Of a stretch of DNA of 64,000 bases, positions 1 to 9,674 are shown one piece after another (positions within the stretch are counted from its first letter, which is position 1; every line of letters begins with the position of its first letter). The notes beneath the pieces were generated by a model. That model saw only the letters and a program-made list of their open reading frames with translations, did no database searches and had not been told where the DNA came from. The stretch comes from Polyangium sp. 6x1 (GTDB taxonomy: Bacteria > Myxococcota_A > Polyangia > Polyangiales > Polyangiaceae): contig NZ_JARZHH010000042.1 in the NCBI RefSeq assembly GCF_029946515.1, positions 1 to 64,000 on the forward strand, read 5' to 3'. The position numbers and the translations under genes were made by a program.

Positions 1-3000
1 CGCCTTCGCCGCCGGCGCCGCCCATGCCGCCGCCGCCCGCGCCGCCGTCACCGCCCGCGCCGCCGCCACCGCCCGCGCCGCCCTGGCCTTCGAGCTTGCA
101 GTCGAAGGTGCAGCCGTCGCCGGAGACGCCGTTCGCGTCGTCGCACTCCTCCATGCCACCCCAGACGAACCCGTCGCCGCAGCTCGCCTTGAGGCAGCCG
201 CTCAGGCATTCGTCGAAGTTCGACGCGTTGCCGTCGTCGCAAGCCTCCCCGGGCTGCACCACGCCGTCGCCGCACGTCGCGCTCGTGCAGAGGTTCGAGC
301 ACGTGTCGTCGTTGTTCTCGTTGCCGTCGTCGCAGGTCTCGACGCCGAGCTCGACGTAGCCGTCACCGCACGTCGCGGCCTTGCAGCCCTGCACGCAGTC
401 GTCGGAGTTCGAGCTGTTCTCGTCGTCGCACTCCTCCACGCCATCGAGGACGAACCCGTCGCCGCACGTCGCGTCCTTGCACGTCGTCGGGCACGCGTCG
501 GTGTCGTCCGTGTTGCCGTCGTCGCACGCCTCCACGCCCGCTCGGACGAACCCGTCGCCGCACGTCGCGTTCTTGCACGTCACGAGGCACGCGTCGGTGC
601 TCGACGCGTTACCGTCGTCGCACTCCTCGTTCGGACCGACGATGCCGTCTCCGCAGCCCGGCAAGCTGCAGTTGTTCTTGCAGCCGTCGGTGTCGTTCTG
701 GTTGCCGTCGTCGCAGGCCTCGACGCCGCCCTGCACGTAGCCGTCGCCGCACGCCGCGGTCTTGCAGTCCGTGACGCAGGTGTCCGTGTTCGACGCGTTG
801 CCGTCGTCGCATTGCTCGACGCCGGCCTGCACGACGCCGTCGCCGCACGTCGCGTTCTTGCAGGCGTTGAGGCACGCGTCGCCGTTCGTCAGGTTGCCGT
901 CGTCGCACTCCTCGACGCCGGCTTGCACGACGCCGTCGCCGCACGTCGCGTTCTTGCACGTCGACGGGCACTGGTCGCTGTTCACCATGTTCCCGTCGTC
1001 GCACTCCTCGACGCCGGCCTGCACGAAGCCGTCGCCGCACGACGCAGGCTTGCAGCTCGCGAGGCAGCCGTCGGTGTTCGACATGTTCCCGTCGTCGCAC
1101 TGCTCGACGCCCGCCTGCACGAAGCCGTCGCCGCACGACGCAGGCTTGCAGCTCGCGAGGCAGCCGTCGGTGTCCGACATGTTCCCGTCGTCGCACATCT
1201 CGACGCCCGCTTGCACGAAGCCGTCGCCGCACGACGCAGGCTTGCAGCCCGCGACGCAGCCGTCGGTGCTCGACATGTTCCCGTCGTCGCACATCTCGAC
1301 GCCCGCTTGCACGTAGCCGTCGCCGCACGACGCGGCCTTGCAGCCCATGATGCAGCCGTCGGTGTTCGACATGTTCCCGTCGTCGCACTGCTCGACGCCT
1401 GCCTGCACGAAGCCGTCGCCGCACGACGCGACCTTGCAGCCCATGACGCAGCCGTCGGTGTCCGACATGTTCCCGTCGTCGCACATCTCGACGCCCATCT
1501 GCACGTAGCCGTCGCCGCACGAGGCCGGGACGCACGTGGTCAAGCAGCCGTCGGTGTTCGACGCATTCGCGTCGTCGCACATCTCGGGCCCGTTCACCAT
1601 GCCGTCGCCGCAGCGCGGACCGGGCCCGGTGCAGTCGGCCTTGCAGGCGCCGTACTGGCCGTTCTGCGCGCCGTCGTCGCACAGCTCGCCGCCGTTCGTG
1701 ACGCCGTCGCCGCAGAAGAAGGCCGGCGCGTACTCGTAGGCGCCCATGTCGTGCGCGGCGCCGTTGATCCCGTCGCCGTCGAGCGGCCGGATCTTGCCTT
1801 CGAGATCGTTCGCGGGCGCGCCCATGGCCGTGCCCGCGTCGATGCACACGCTGCCCATCGAGAGGTGCAGATCGCTCGGCGCCGAGACGTAGTTCGGGTT
1901 CTGCGAGATGCAGCCCGTGCCGGCCGACGCGCCGCTGTAGTTCGTCGCGTTGTTCCAGACGTCGGAGTAGGTCGTCGACACGTTCGTCGTGCCAGACCCC
2001 GCGCGGTAGATGCCGGCGGTCGAGTGACCCGTGACGATGCTGTTCTTCACGTTCACGGTCGACACCGCGCCCGTGTTCGAGCTCGCGTACACGCCGTAGC
2101 TGCCGTTGCCGTGCACGGAGGCGTTCGTCAGGTTCAATGTCCCGTTCCCGCCGCCCGACACGTACTGGTAAAGGCCGTAGCTGCCCGCCCCGTTGCTCGA
2201 GATCGCGCAGTTCCGGACCGTGGTCGTCGTCGTCGCGCCGCTCGTCGTCACGTACAGGCCCGCCGTCGTGTGCCCGCGGAACAGGCAGCCGTCGAACGTC
2301 GGCGACGCCGTCCCCGACACGTACGCCGCGTACGAGCTGTTCAGCACCGTCGTGCTCGTCAGCGTCGGCGTACCCGCGAGGAGGTAGACGCCGTTCGACG
2401 TCGTGTCGATCGACACCTTGTTCGACGAGAGGACCGTGCCCGGCGCGTCGCTGCGAAGGCCCGTGTTCGTGCTCTGGATGTTCGTGTACGTCAGGGTCGC
2501 GGCCGTCGCGGCCTGCTCCACGACCACGCCGTACCAGTTCGAGGCCCCCGACGTCGTCGCCTTCAGCGTCACCGGGCTCGCCGCCGTCCCGTTCGACGCG
2601 AGCGTCCCCTTCACCACGAGCTCTCCGCGGTTCGTATCGAGGCCCGAACCCATGATGTCCGAGCCCGCCGCGAACTGCAGCGTCACGCCCGCGTCGATCG
2701 TCACCGTCACGTTCTTCCCGACCGTCAGATCACCCGCGATCGTGTACGGAGACCCCGCCGTCGTCAGCGTCGTGTTCGTCCACAAGACGCCGTAAAGCCC
2801 GGGCGTCGCGTCGTTCACGTACGGCAGAGGCCCGAGATCCTGCCCGGCGTCTCCCTGGTAGCGCGACGGCGAATTGGATGTCAGCCGCAGGTTGTTCGGC
2901 GCTCCCACGTACAGCGGGTTCGACGACAAACACCCCGTCCCCGCGGACGCTCCGCTGAAGTTCGTCGCGTTCGCCCACACGTTCGAGTACGTCGTCGACA

Positions 3001-4939
3001 GGTTCGTCGTGCCAGACCCGGCCCGGTACACACCCGCCGTCGAGTGATTCGTCACGTTGCTGTTCTTCACGTTCACCGACGAGACGGCGCCCGTGTTCGA
3101 GCTCGCGTACACGCCGTAGCTGCCGTTGTTGTGCAGCGTCACGTTCGTCAGGTTCAGCGTCCCGTTCCCGCCGCCCGACACGTACTGGTACACGCCGTAG
3201 CTGCCCGCCCCGTTGCTCGCGATCCCGCAGTTCGTCACGCTCGTCGTCGTCGTCGCGCCGCTCGTCGTCACGTACAGGCCCGCCGTCGTGTGCCCGCGGA
3301 ACGTGCAGCCGTCGAACGTCGGCGACGCCGTCCCCGACACGTACGCCGCGTACGAGCTGTTCAGCACCGTCGTGTTCGTCAGCGTCGGCGTGCCCGCGAG
3401 GAGGTAGACGCCGTTCGACGTCGTGTCGATCGAGACGCCCGTCGTCGACAGGGCATTTCCCGCGGCCTCACTGCGAAGGCCCGTGTTCGTGCTCTGGATG
3501 TTCGTGTACGTCAGGGTCGCGGCCGTCGCGGCCTGATCCACGACCACGCCGTACCAGTTCGAGGCCCCCGACGTCGTCGCCTTCAGCGTCACCGGGCTCG
3601 CCGCCGTCCCGTTCGACGCGAGCGTCCCCTTCACCACGAGCTCTCCGCGGTTCGTGTCCAGGCCCGAACCCATGATGTCGGAGCCCGACGAGAACTGCAG
3701 CGTCACGCCCGCGTCGATCGTCACCGTCACGTTCTTCCCGACCGTCAGATCACCCGCGATCGTGTACGGAGACCCCGCCGTCGTCAGCGTCGTGTTCGTC
3801 CACAAGACCCCGTAAAGCCCGGGCGTCGCGTCGTTCACGTACGGCAGAGGCCCGAGATCCTGCCCGGCGTCTCCCTGGTAGCGCGACGGCGAATTGGACG
3901 TCAGCCGCAGGTTGTTCGGCGCTCCCACGTACAGCGGGTTCGACGAAAAACACCCCGTCCCCGCGGACGCTCCGCTGAAGTTCGTCGCGTTCGCCCACAC
4001 GTTCGAGTACGTCGTCGACAGGTTCGTCGTGCCAGACCCGGCCCGGTACACACCCGCCGTCGAGTGATTCGTCACGTTGCTGTTCTTCACGTTCACCGAC
4101 GAGACGGCGCCCGTGTTCGAGCTCGCGTACACGCCGTAGCTGCCGTTGTTGTGCAGCGTCACGTTCGTCAGGTTCAGCGTCCCGTTCCCGCCGCCCGACA
4201 CGTACTGGTACACGCCGTAGCTGCCCGCCCCGTTGCTCGCGATCCCGCAGTTCGTCACGCTCGTCGTCGTCGTCGCGCCGCTCGTCGTCACGTACAGGCC
4301 CGCCGTCGTGTGCCCGCGGAACGTGCACCCGCTGAACGTCGGCGACGCCGTCCCCGACACGTACGCCGCGTACGAGCTGTTCAGCACCGTCAGGTTCGTC
4401 AGCGTCGGCGTGCCCGCCAGGAGGTAGACGCCGTTCGACGTCGTGTCGATGGTCGTGTCCGCGACCGCCAGCGTCATCCCCGTGCCGTCGCTGCGGATGC
4501 CCGTGTTCGTGTTCTTGATGGAGGCGTTGTTGATCGTCGCCGCCGTCGCCGTCGCGTCGATCACGATGCCGTACCAGAGCGACGCTCCGGATCCGCTCTG
4601 CGCCGCGAACTGCACCGGGCTCGCCGCCGTGCCGTTCACGTTGAGCGTGCCCTTGATCGTGATCTCGACGCGGTTCGTGTCGAGGCCGGCGAGCTGGCTG
4701 TCCGTGCCGGCCATCTGCACGACGGTGCCTGCCTGGATCGTCAGAGAAGCGCCGTTCGGCACGGTGACGTCGCCCTGCACGATGTACGGGCTGCCTGCGG
4801 GGGTCCACGTCTGGTTGATGACGTTGCCGCCCGAGATGGTCGTCGCCGCGCGCGCGGCGCGTGGCACGAGGACCACGAGGGCGAGCGCGAGCGCGAGCAC
4901 CACGAGGTGCGCGACACGCGCGATCGATCGGTTCGACAT
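1..4939 (-). CDS. Very large secreted repeat protein: beta-helix modules plus Cys-rich DUF4215-type repeats (3' end outside window)
   Basis: The frame opens at ATG 4939 and is still open at base 2, so about 1,645 residues are visible and the C terminus is missing. GGAGG lies 7 bases before the ATG. Residues 1 to about 33 are a Sec signal peptide (basic start, Ala/Leu/Val core, Ala-x-Ala end). Residues about 40-1030 are rich in Thr, Asn, Ser and Gly with recurring short motifs such as YGVY, GLYV and NGTAASPV, which fit a right-handed parallel beta-helix and fall into three modules of 340 residues. Then come 17 units of about 32 residues with the pattern CGDG-CDDGN-C-C, typical of myxobacterial DUF4215 repeats. 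The left edge codes a Gly/Ala linker. This is probably a surface or matrix protein. Family members often end in a MYXO-CTERM or membrane anchor, which cannot be seen here. Molecular function is unknown. Confidence 0.9.
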   Translation of the reverse strand, partial: MSNRSIARVAHLVVLALALALVVLVPRAARAATTISGGNVINQTWTPAGSPYIVQGDVTVPNGASLTIQAGTVVQMAGTDSQLAGLDTNRVEITIKGTLNVNGTAASPVQFAAQSGSGASLWYGIVIDATATAATINNASIKNTNTGIRSDGTGMTLAVADTTIDTTSNGVYLLAGTPTLTNLTVLNSSYAAYVSGTASPTFSGCTFRGHTTAGLYVTTSGATTTTSVTNCGIASNGAGSYGVYQYVSGGGNGTLNLTNVTLHNNGSYGVYASSNTGAVSSVNVKNSNVTNHSTAGVYRAGSGTTNLSTTYSNVWANATNFSGASAGTGCFSSNPLYVGAPNNLRLTSNSPSRYQGDAGQDLGPLPYVNDATPGLYGVLWTNTTLTTAGSPYTIAGDLTVGKNVTVTIDAGVTLQFSSGSDIMGSGLDTNRGELVVKGTLASNGTAASPVTLKATTSGASNWYGVVVDQAATAATLTYTNIQSTNTGLRSEAAGNALSTTGVSIDTTSNGVYLLAGTPTLTNTTVLNSSYAAYVSGTASPTFDGCTFRGHTTAGLYVTTSGATTTTSVTNCGIASNGAGSYGVYQYVSGGGNGTLNLTNVTLHNNGSYGVYASSNTGAVSSVNVKNSNVTNHSTAGVYRAGSGTTNLSTTYSNVWANATNFSGASAGTGCLSSNPLYVGAPNNLRLTSNSPSRYQGDAGQDLGPLPYVNDATPGLYGVLWTNTTLTTAGSPYTIAGDLTVGKNVTVTIDAGVTLQFAAGSDIMGSGLDTNRGELVVKGTLASNGTAASPVTLKATTSGASNWYGVVVEQAATAATLTYTNIQSTNTGLRSDAPGTVLSSNKVSIDTTSNGVYLLAGTPTLTSTTVLNSSYAAYVSGTASPTFDGCLFRGHTTAGLYVTTSGATTTTTVRNCAISSNGAGSYGLYQYVSGGGNGTLNLTNASVHGNGSYGVYASSNTGAVSTVNVKNSIVTGHSTAGIYRAGSGTTNVSTTYSDVWNNATNYSGASAGTGCISQNPNYVSAPSDLHLSMGSVCIDAGTAMGAPANDLEGKIRPLDGDGINGAAHDMGAYEYAPAFFCGDGVTNGGELCDDGAQNGQYGACKADCTGPGPRCGDGMVNGPEMCDDANASNTDGCLTTCVPASCGDGYVQMGVEMCDDGNMSDTDGCVMGCKVASCGDGFVQAGVEQCDDGNMSNTDGCIMGCKAASCGDGYVQAGVEMCDDGNMSSTDGCVAGCKPASCGDGFVQAGVEMCDDGNMSDTDGCLASCKPASCGDGFVQAGVEQCDDGNMSNTDGCLASCKPASCGDGFVQAGVEECDDGNMVNSDQCPSTCKNATCGDGVVQAGVEECDDGNLTNGDACLNACKNATCGDGVVQAGVEQCDDGNASNTDTCVTDCKTAACGDGYVQGGVEACDDGNQNDTDGCKNNCSLPGCGDGIVGPNEECDDGNASSTDACLVTCKNATCGDGFVRAGVEACDDGNTDDTDACPTTCKDATCGDGFVLDGVEECDDENSSNSDDCVQGCKAATCGDGYVELGVETCDDGNENNDDTCSNLCTSATCGDGVVQPGEACDDGNASNFDECLSGCLKASCGDGFVWGGMEECDDANGVSGDGCTFDCKLEGQGGAGGGGGAGGDGGAGGGGMGGAGGEG
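60..1740 (-). repeat. Tandem array of ~96-bp units coding 17 DUF4215-type repeats
   Basis: Translated on the minus strand, 17 consecutive Cys-rich units are seen, each starting CGDG and holding a CDDGN-like core. The best conserved run (about 930-1500) has an exact 96-bp period and near-identical copies, for example at 1021 and 1117. Units toward 60-500 are more diverged and slightly variable in length. Confidence 0.9.
1861..4920 (-). repeat. Three tandem ~1020-bp repeats coding the beta-helix modules
   Basis: Bases line up with those 1020 positions further on. 2461-3420 matches 3481-4440 with only about a dozen and a half mismatches seen by eye, and roughly 2930-3305 matches 3950-4325 without any visible mismatch. 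The first copy (about 1861-2880) is more diverged, and the part after 4441 also diverges from 3421 onward. The period is a multiple of three (340 codons), so copy-number changes keep the frame. The near identity points to recent duplication or gene conversion. Confidence 0.9.
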
Positions 4940-5075
4940 ACGAAAGCCTCCGGGGACGAGCCCCGCCTTCGAGACTGTTGGTGCACAAACATTTCGGCAA
5001 ACGCCTCCGCGCGCGGCGCCAGAGGCCACGGCCGCGAGGACGTTTCACCGAAATGATTTGGGGTTTCGAGGAGAT

Positions 5076-5093
5076 ACGTTCGTTTCAGAACGT
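5076..5093. promoter_or_regulatory. Inverted repeat upstream of the large repeat protein gene
   Basis: ACGTTC at 5076-5081 is matched by GAACGT at 5088-5093 with a 6-base spacer. It sits about 140 bases before the ATG at 4939 in the least GC-rich part of the 4940-5225 gap (about 5045-5110), where a promoter is most likely. An operator role is inference. Apart from this and the hairpin at 5187-5220, nothing else was seen in the gap. Confidence 0.3.
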
Positions 5094-5186
5094 TTAGAAC
5101 GGAAAGTACAACCGATCCGAGGAGGCGACGTCAAGCGGCGGCCCCTGGATCCGCCGCCGCTCGACGCGTCGCTCATTCGGGGGTTT

Positions 5187-5220
5187 GGGGGCGCAGCTCG
5201 GCTTGCCGAGCGTAGCCCCC
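5187..5220 (-). terminator. Hairpin just downstream of the 5226-9674 gene
   Basis: Outer arms GGGGGC (5187-5192) and GCCCCC (5215-5220) enclose an inner stem of six to seven pairs with a CTTG loop (5196-5211). A 3x3 mismatch separates the two stems. It begins 6 bases past the stop codon at 5226. There is no clear U-run after it on the minus strand, so it may be a weak or Rho-assisted terminator or an mRNA 3'-end stabiliser. Confidence 0.5.
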
Positions 5221-5225
5221 AAGCG

Positions 5226-8200
5226 TCAATCAACCGTGAACGCGCTTCCTGTCCAGCGGAGCGTCACGGGCTTGCCGGTCGGCGGGAGCTCGACGTCGAT
5301 CGAGACGAGCTTCGGCGGCTTGCCGTCGCCGTCGGGCACGAGCGCATCGACGCGCACCTTCGTGGCGCGCGCGGGCGCGAGCTCCTCGGGGCGCGCGAGG
5401 CGCAGCGAGATCGGCGACTTCTCCGCGAGGCCGAAGCGAAGCGCGTAGAGGCCCACGCCCGCCGCAGAGACGTCGGGACCGAGGAAGTCCTCGATCTTGT
5501 CGCGCAGGAGCTTCACGTCGAGGGCGAGGGCGCCCGCAGGCGCGCGGACGAGCGCGACCACGGAAGCGTTCGGATACGGCAGCTCCAGCGAGGCCCGCGC
5601 GAGGCGATCGGTGTCCCCCTCCGAGAGCCCTTGCCGGCCGCGCCCCTCGGCGAGCAGCGCATGCGCGAGGTAGCCCGCGAGCCTGCCGAGCGTCTCGTCG
5701 CCCGCGCGACCGCCCGTCTGCGCGACGCGCGCGAGCATGCGATGCGCGATGTCGAGCCGGCCCGCGCCCGCATGCGCGAGCGCGAGGCGAATGACGGCCG
5801 CAGGCTCCTCGGGGACGAGCTCCTCGAGCACCGCGTAGGCGAGCGAGGCGTCATCGAAGAAGCCCTCGTTTCGCAGGCGATCGCCGAGGAAGGCGCGCGC
5901 CCACGGGTCACGCGGCGCGCGCTCGGAGAGCTCGCCGAAGGTGCGGCGCGCCTCCGCCTCGTCGCCGATGCGCAAGAGCGCCGACGCCGCGTCCGCGAGC
6001 AGGCCCGCGTCCGCGAACGGGTCGCGGCGGACGCGACGGATCTCCTCCGACAGCTCGGCCTTCATGTCGAGCGCTTCGAGCAGCGCGAAGAGCCGGCGCC
6101 GAAGCCGCGCGTCGTGCGGCGCGATCCCGAGGAAGCGACGCACGACCGCGAGCCGCCCCTTGTCGCCGTCCGCCGCGCGGTACTGCTTGCGGAACGTACC
6201 CACCGGGTAGCGCTCGCTGCCCACGAGCTCGCTCTTGATCGCGTAAAGCTCCTCGGGGCTCTGCGCGCGGCGGATCGCTTCGCGCCGGAGCAGCGCGGCC
6301 GCGTCGCTCTCGCCGAGCAGCTCGAGCCGCCCCGCGACGCCGACACGCGCGAGGCCATTCGGCTCGTTCACGAGGATGAGCTCCAGCAGCGCGCGGCGAT
6401 CGGTCCACGTCGGGAGCTCGCACGTCTGCTTCGCCTCGACGTACACCACGTCGGCCTGGCCGCGTTCGAGCCGCTCGCGCCACACGCCGCGGCGGAGCGG
6501 CAGCGGCAGGAACGAGGTCGGCGAGCACTTGCGCCCTCGCAACGTCGCGCGCGGCGGCGGCAAGCCGAGCGTGCGCGAGACCTCGATGGAGATCTTGAGC
6601 CCGCTCGCGGGGAAGATCATCCCGCGCACCACGACCTCGACGCATCGGTCGAGCGCGTCGTCGTCCGCGCCGGCGACGCCCTTCACGCGGACCTTCTCGG
6701 CGCGGCCGTCGCCGTCGATCGAGAAGGCCACGTCGAGCTTGCCCGAGAGCTCGGGCCGGAGCGCCGCGCGCGAGTCGCGGCACGCGCGGACCGAGGGGCC
6801 GGCCTCGTCGAGCAGCCTCGCCGCGGCCTCGGCCACGGCGGCCTTGTAGGCGGCCTCGTCGTCGTCGTCGGCCGACTCGGTCTCCTGCGGGACGTTCATG
6901 AGCGTCCCGGCCGCCGCGCGCGGCGTGGCGAACGCCGCCGAGAAGCCGGCCTCGGGCCCGGCCGAGAGGTCGAGGATGCGCGTCTGCAGCAGCGTCGGCG
7001 GGTACACGCGCGGGCCGCCGATCACGAAGCCGGTCCACGGCGTGAGCAGCCCGGCGCGCAAGGCCACGTCGGTCGCGGCCTCGCGCCCCTTGCCCTTCAG
7101 CGCGATCTCCTCGACACGCGCCGCGGCCCAGCGCCGCGCCACGTCCTGCTCGCGGAGCGCGCGCTCCACGACGACAGGCCGCTTCTCCTCGTGCACGCCG
7201 CGCGCGTCCCGGTACCTGAGCGTGATCGAGCGAGGCGGATCTCCGCGCACGCGGCCCACCGCGAAGACCGTCTCGCCGGCCGTGATCGCCCGCGCCGAGC
7301 GCGGGTAGATGCGATCGACCTCGTTGCCGAACACGACCTCGACGCCCGCCACCGCGGGCTGGAGCGCCTCGGCGACGAGCTCGGTCGCGACGCGCGCGGC
7401 GTCGGTCGTGTCCGCGATCTCGAGGAGCGGCCCCGAGCCGCGCACGAGGCTCGCGAGGGCGAAGCGGTTCACGAGCGGCCCGACGCCCACGGCGCCGAGG
7501 CGCGGCGCCCCGCCCTGCCGGCGCGCGAGGCGCGCCTGGATCCGATCAACCGTTGGATCTCCAACGGTCGGCCAGCCGTCGCCCACGTAGATCACCATGC
7601 CCGCCGGCGCATCGGCCGGGAGCGCGTCCGCGCCGGCCTCGAGGGCGCGGCCGAGGTCCGTCGCGCCGCCCGTCGAGATCTGCCCGAGCGCCTCGCGGAT
7701 CGCCTTGCGACGCGCCTCGTCCACCGGGCCGATCGCGGCCGGGCCGACGGGATGCACGGTCTGATCGGCGGCCAGCACGACCACTTTGTCCCGCGCCCCG
7801 AGGCCCGAGAGCACCGCATCGACGAGCGCGCGCTCGGCGTCGAGCAGCGCCGGCTCCACGCTCGATGACACGTCGAGCACGAGCGCAAGCGTGACCCCGT
7901 CCTCGGCGCGCGCCTCGGGCACCTCGGTGCGCACGAGGATCGTCGAGGCCGGATCGTCCTCGTCCCCCGCGAACGGCGGCGCCACGAAGAGCCGCGCCGG
8001 CGACGACGAAGGCTCGATCGCCACGTCCACCACGAGATCCGCGGTCGGCCGATAATCGGGCCGCCGCAGCTCGACGGTGCTGCCCGTCACGCGCGCCCCG
8101 AGCCCCGCGCCGATCGACTTCGGGCTCGACTGCGTCGCGTCGATCTTCGCGGAGAACTCGCCGATGAGCGGCGGAGCGGCGTCCGAGACCATCGGGTAGC

Positions 8201-9674
8201 GGTACTGCACGACCCAGGTCCCGTCGCCCTTCGGCCGCGGCGAGAGCCACTCGACGTACCGCACGATCACCTGCACCGTCGCGCCGGGCGCGATGCTCGG
8301 GATCGTCGCGCGGACCCAGCCTTCGCCTGCCCACTCGAGCACCTCGCCGCTCGAGCTCGGGCTCCCGGGGCCGCGCATCTCGCGCGTGGCGAGCGCGATG
8401 TGCCCCTCGTTCGTGTTGCCACCGCGCACCGAAGCGAACCGCGAGACGATCGCGCCCGGCGGGATCGCCAGGCGATAATCGCCCGTGACGGACGTGCTGC
8501 CGGCGTTGAAGAACGTCGTCCGCACCTCGGTCTCGGCCAGCTCGCGCGCGACGTTCGCCTCGACGTCGTGCGCGCGGATCGTGAGCGGCGAGCCCGCGTC
8601 CCCGGGTTTGTCCGGCCGACCCCAGAGCTCACCGACGGCCCTGCGCGGCGCGCCCTTCGCGCCCCACGGCGCGGCCATCCCGCCGGTCCAGTCGTCGTAG
8701 CCGCGCTCGGGCGCGACCTCGACCTTGCTCCCGTCGACCGTGGCCGTCTCGCCCGCGCGCACCGTCTTCTCGGCGCCGCCGGCGCGGACCGTGATCTCCT
8801 CGCTCGCCGCGTAGAGCTTCGCGCTCGCCGGGCGCTCGCGCGAGCGCTCGATGCCGGTGTTCGCGCCGCTGACGATGCCCGTCGCCTCGCCGAGCTCGAT
8901 CTCGGTCCGCGCGCCGAGCGCGCCCTGCACGAAGATGCGCCCGTGCTCGAGGGCCACGCCCTTCTGCGTGATGCGCAGGCTCGTCGCTCGATCGAGCACG
9001 AGGCCCGTGCCGTCGTCGAGACGCAGGCGCGCGCGGCCGTCCGCGTCGGTCTTGACGACGTCGCCCTCGGAGAGACGACGCGTCTTGTGCACGGGCGCGC
9101 CCGCGGCGGTCACCGAGGCGTGCACCGCCTGCAGATCGGCCACCGTCGGCACGAGCGGCTGGCTCGGCTTGCGCTCGCCTTGCCCGCGCAGGAGGACGAC
9201 GGTCACGAGGATGACCACGATCGAGCTCACGATCGCGAAGAGCGCCGGCGGGATGGTCCCGCCGTCGTACGGCAGGGGCGCGGGTGGGGTCCGCCGGATC
9301 TGCTCCTGCGCGCGCGGATCACTCACGGGCAGCCACTCGGCCGTGTCGAGCTTCTCGCCGCGCGTGACCACGACGATCCGGCGCTCGTTCGCGCGCGGAG
9401 GCTCGGGCGCAGCGGCCGCGGGCGCGTCGTCGTCGTCGTCGTCGCTTCCGTCACCGCCTCCGCCGCCGCTTCCGTCACCGCCTCCGCCGCCGCTTCCGTC
9501 ACCGCTTCCGCCGTCAGCGCTCGCGCTCTCGCCTCCGCTGCTGCTCGCGCTCGCGTTCTCCTCCGCGCCGACCGTGGGTTCTTCGGGACGAACGGCTGCC
9601 TCTCCGGCCGTCGCGTTCGCTTCCCCGGAAGGTGTGCTCGTCACGTCTTGCTCTTCTCGTCGCTCGTCGCTCAC
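5226..9674 (-). CDS. Membrane-anchored FecR / VIT / VWA protein with AgmX-like and TPR C-terminal parts
   Basis: The product is 1,482 residues. Residues 1-140 are a low-complexity acidic and Gly/Ser cytoplasmic part. A transmembrane segment lies near 143-163. A FecR-like region (about 185-330) contains 'RLRLDDGTGLVLD'. A VIT domain spans about 355-560, and a von Willebrand A domain from about 596 has an intact MIDAS, DVSSS with later GGATDLG and YVGDG. Around 950-1040 a segment with 'RPELSGKLDVAFSI' and paired Cys resembles the AgmX/PglI C-terminal domain. The remainder looks like TPR helices. The ATG at 9674 overlaps the stop of the upstream gene by 4 bases, so the two are translationally coupled. 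VIT-VWA proteins bind ligands or partner proteins in a metal-dependent way. The role here is unknown, but envelope assembly or gliding-type surface machinery is plausible. Confidence 0.85.
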   Translation of the reverse strand: MSDERREEQDVTSTPSGEANATAGEAAVRPEEPTVGAEENASASSSGGESASADGGSGDGSGGGGGDGSGGGGGDGSDDDDDDAPAAAAPEPPRANERRIVVVTRGEKLDTAEWLPVSDPRAQEQIRRTPPAPLPYDGGTIPPALFAIVSSIVVILVTVVLLRGQGERKPSQPLVPTVADLQAVHASVTAAGAPVHKTRRLSEGDVVKTDADGRARLRLDDGTGLVLDRATSLRITQKGVALEHGRIFVQGALGARTEIELGEATGIVSGANTGIERSRERPASAKLYAASEEITVRAGGAEKTVRAGETATVDGSKVEVAPERGYDDWTGGMAAPWGAKGAPRRAVGELWGRPDKPGDAGSPLTIRAHDVEANVARELAETEVRTTFFNAGSTSVTGDYRLAIPPGAIVSRFASVRGGNTNEGHIALATREMRGPGSPSSSGEVLEWAGEGWVRATIPSIAPGATVQVIVRYVEWLSPRPKGDGTWVVQYRYPMVSDAAPPLIGEFSAKIDATQSSPKSIGAGLGARVTGSTVELRRPDYRPTADLVVDVAIEPSSSPARLFVAPPFAGDEDDPASTILVRTEVPEARAEDGVTLALVLDVSSSVEPALLDAERALVDAVLSGLGARDKVVVLAADQTVHPVGPAAIGPVDEARRKAIREALGQISTGGATDLGRALEAGADALPADAPAGMVIYVGDGWPTVGDPTVDRIQARLARRQGGAPRLGAVGVGPLVNRFALASLVRGSGPLLEIADTTDAARVATELVAEALQPAVAGVEVVFGNEVDRIYPRSARAITAGETVFAVGRVRGDPPRSITLRYRDARGVHEEKRPVVVERALREQDVARRWAAARVEEIALKGKGREAATDVALRAGLLTPWTGFVIGGPRVYPPTLLQTRILDLSAGPEAGFSAAFATPRAAAGTLMNVPQETESADDDDEAAYKAAVAEAAARLLDEAGPSVRACRDSRAALRPELSGKLDVAFSIDGDGRAEKVRVKGVAGADDDALDRCVEVVVRGMIFPASGLKISIEVSRTLGLPPPRATLRGRKCSPTSFLPLPLRRGVWRERLERGQADVVYVEAKQTCELPTWTDRRALLELILVNEPNGLARVGVAGRLELLGESDAAALLRREAIRRAQSPEELYAIKSELVGSERYPVGTFRKQYRAADGDKGRLAVVRRFLGIAPHDARLRRRLFALLEALDMKAELSEEIRRVRRDPFADAGLLADAASALLRIGDEAEARRTFGELSERAPRDPWARAFLGDRLRNEGFFDDASLAYAVLEELVPEEPAAVIRLALAHAGAGRLDIAHRMLARVAQTGGRAGDETLGRLAGYLAHALLAEGRGRQGLSEGDTDRLARASLELPYPNASVVALVRAPAGALALDVKLLRDKIEDFLGPDVSAAGVGLYALRFGLAEKSPISLRLARPEELAPARATKVRVDALVPDGDGKPPKLVSIDVELPPTGKPVTLRWTGSAFTVD

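Noticed and set aside
60-1740. Regular direct repeats resembling a CRISPR array
   Set aside because: The 96-bp units are coding throughout (DUF4215-type protein repeats), differ in sequence gradually, and have no spacer structure or cas genes.
812-5056. Open frame of about 1,400 codons on the plus strand
   Set aside because: It is antisense to the repeat protein, its product is Arg/Ala/Val-rich and repetitive only because the real gene is, and it has no signal or domain. Long antisense frames are expected at this GC content.
4443-7868. Open frame of 1,141 codons on the plus strand across two genes
   Set aside because: Runs antisense through a promoter region and two supported genes; composition typical of a shadow frame.
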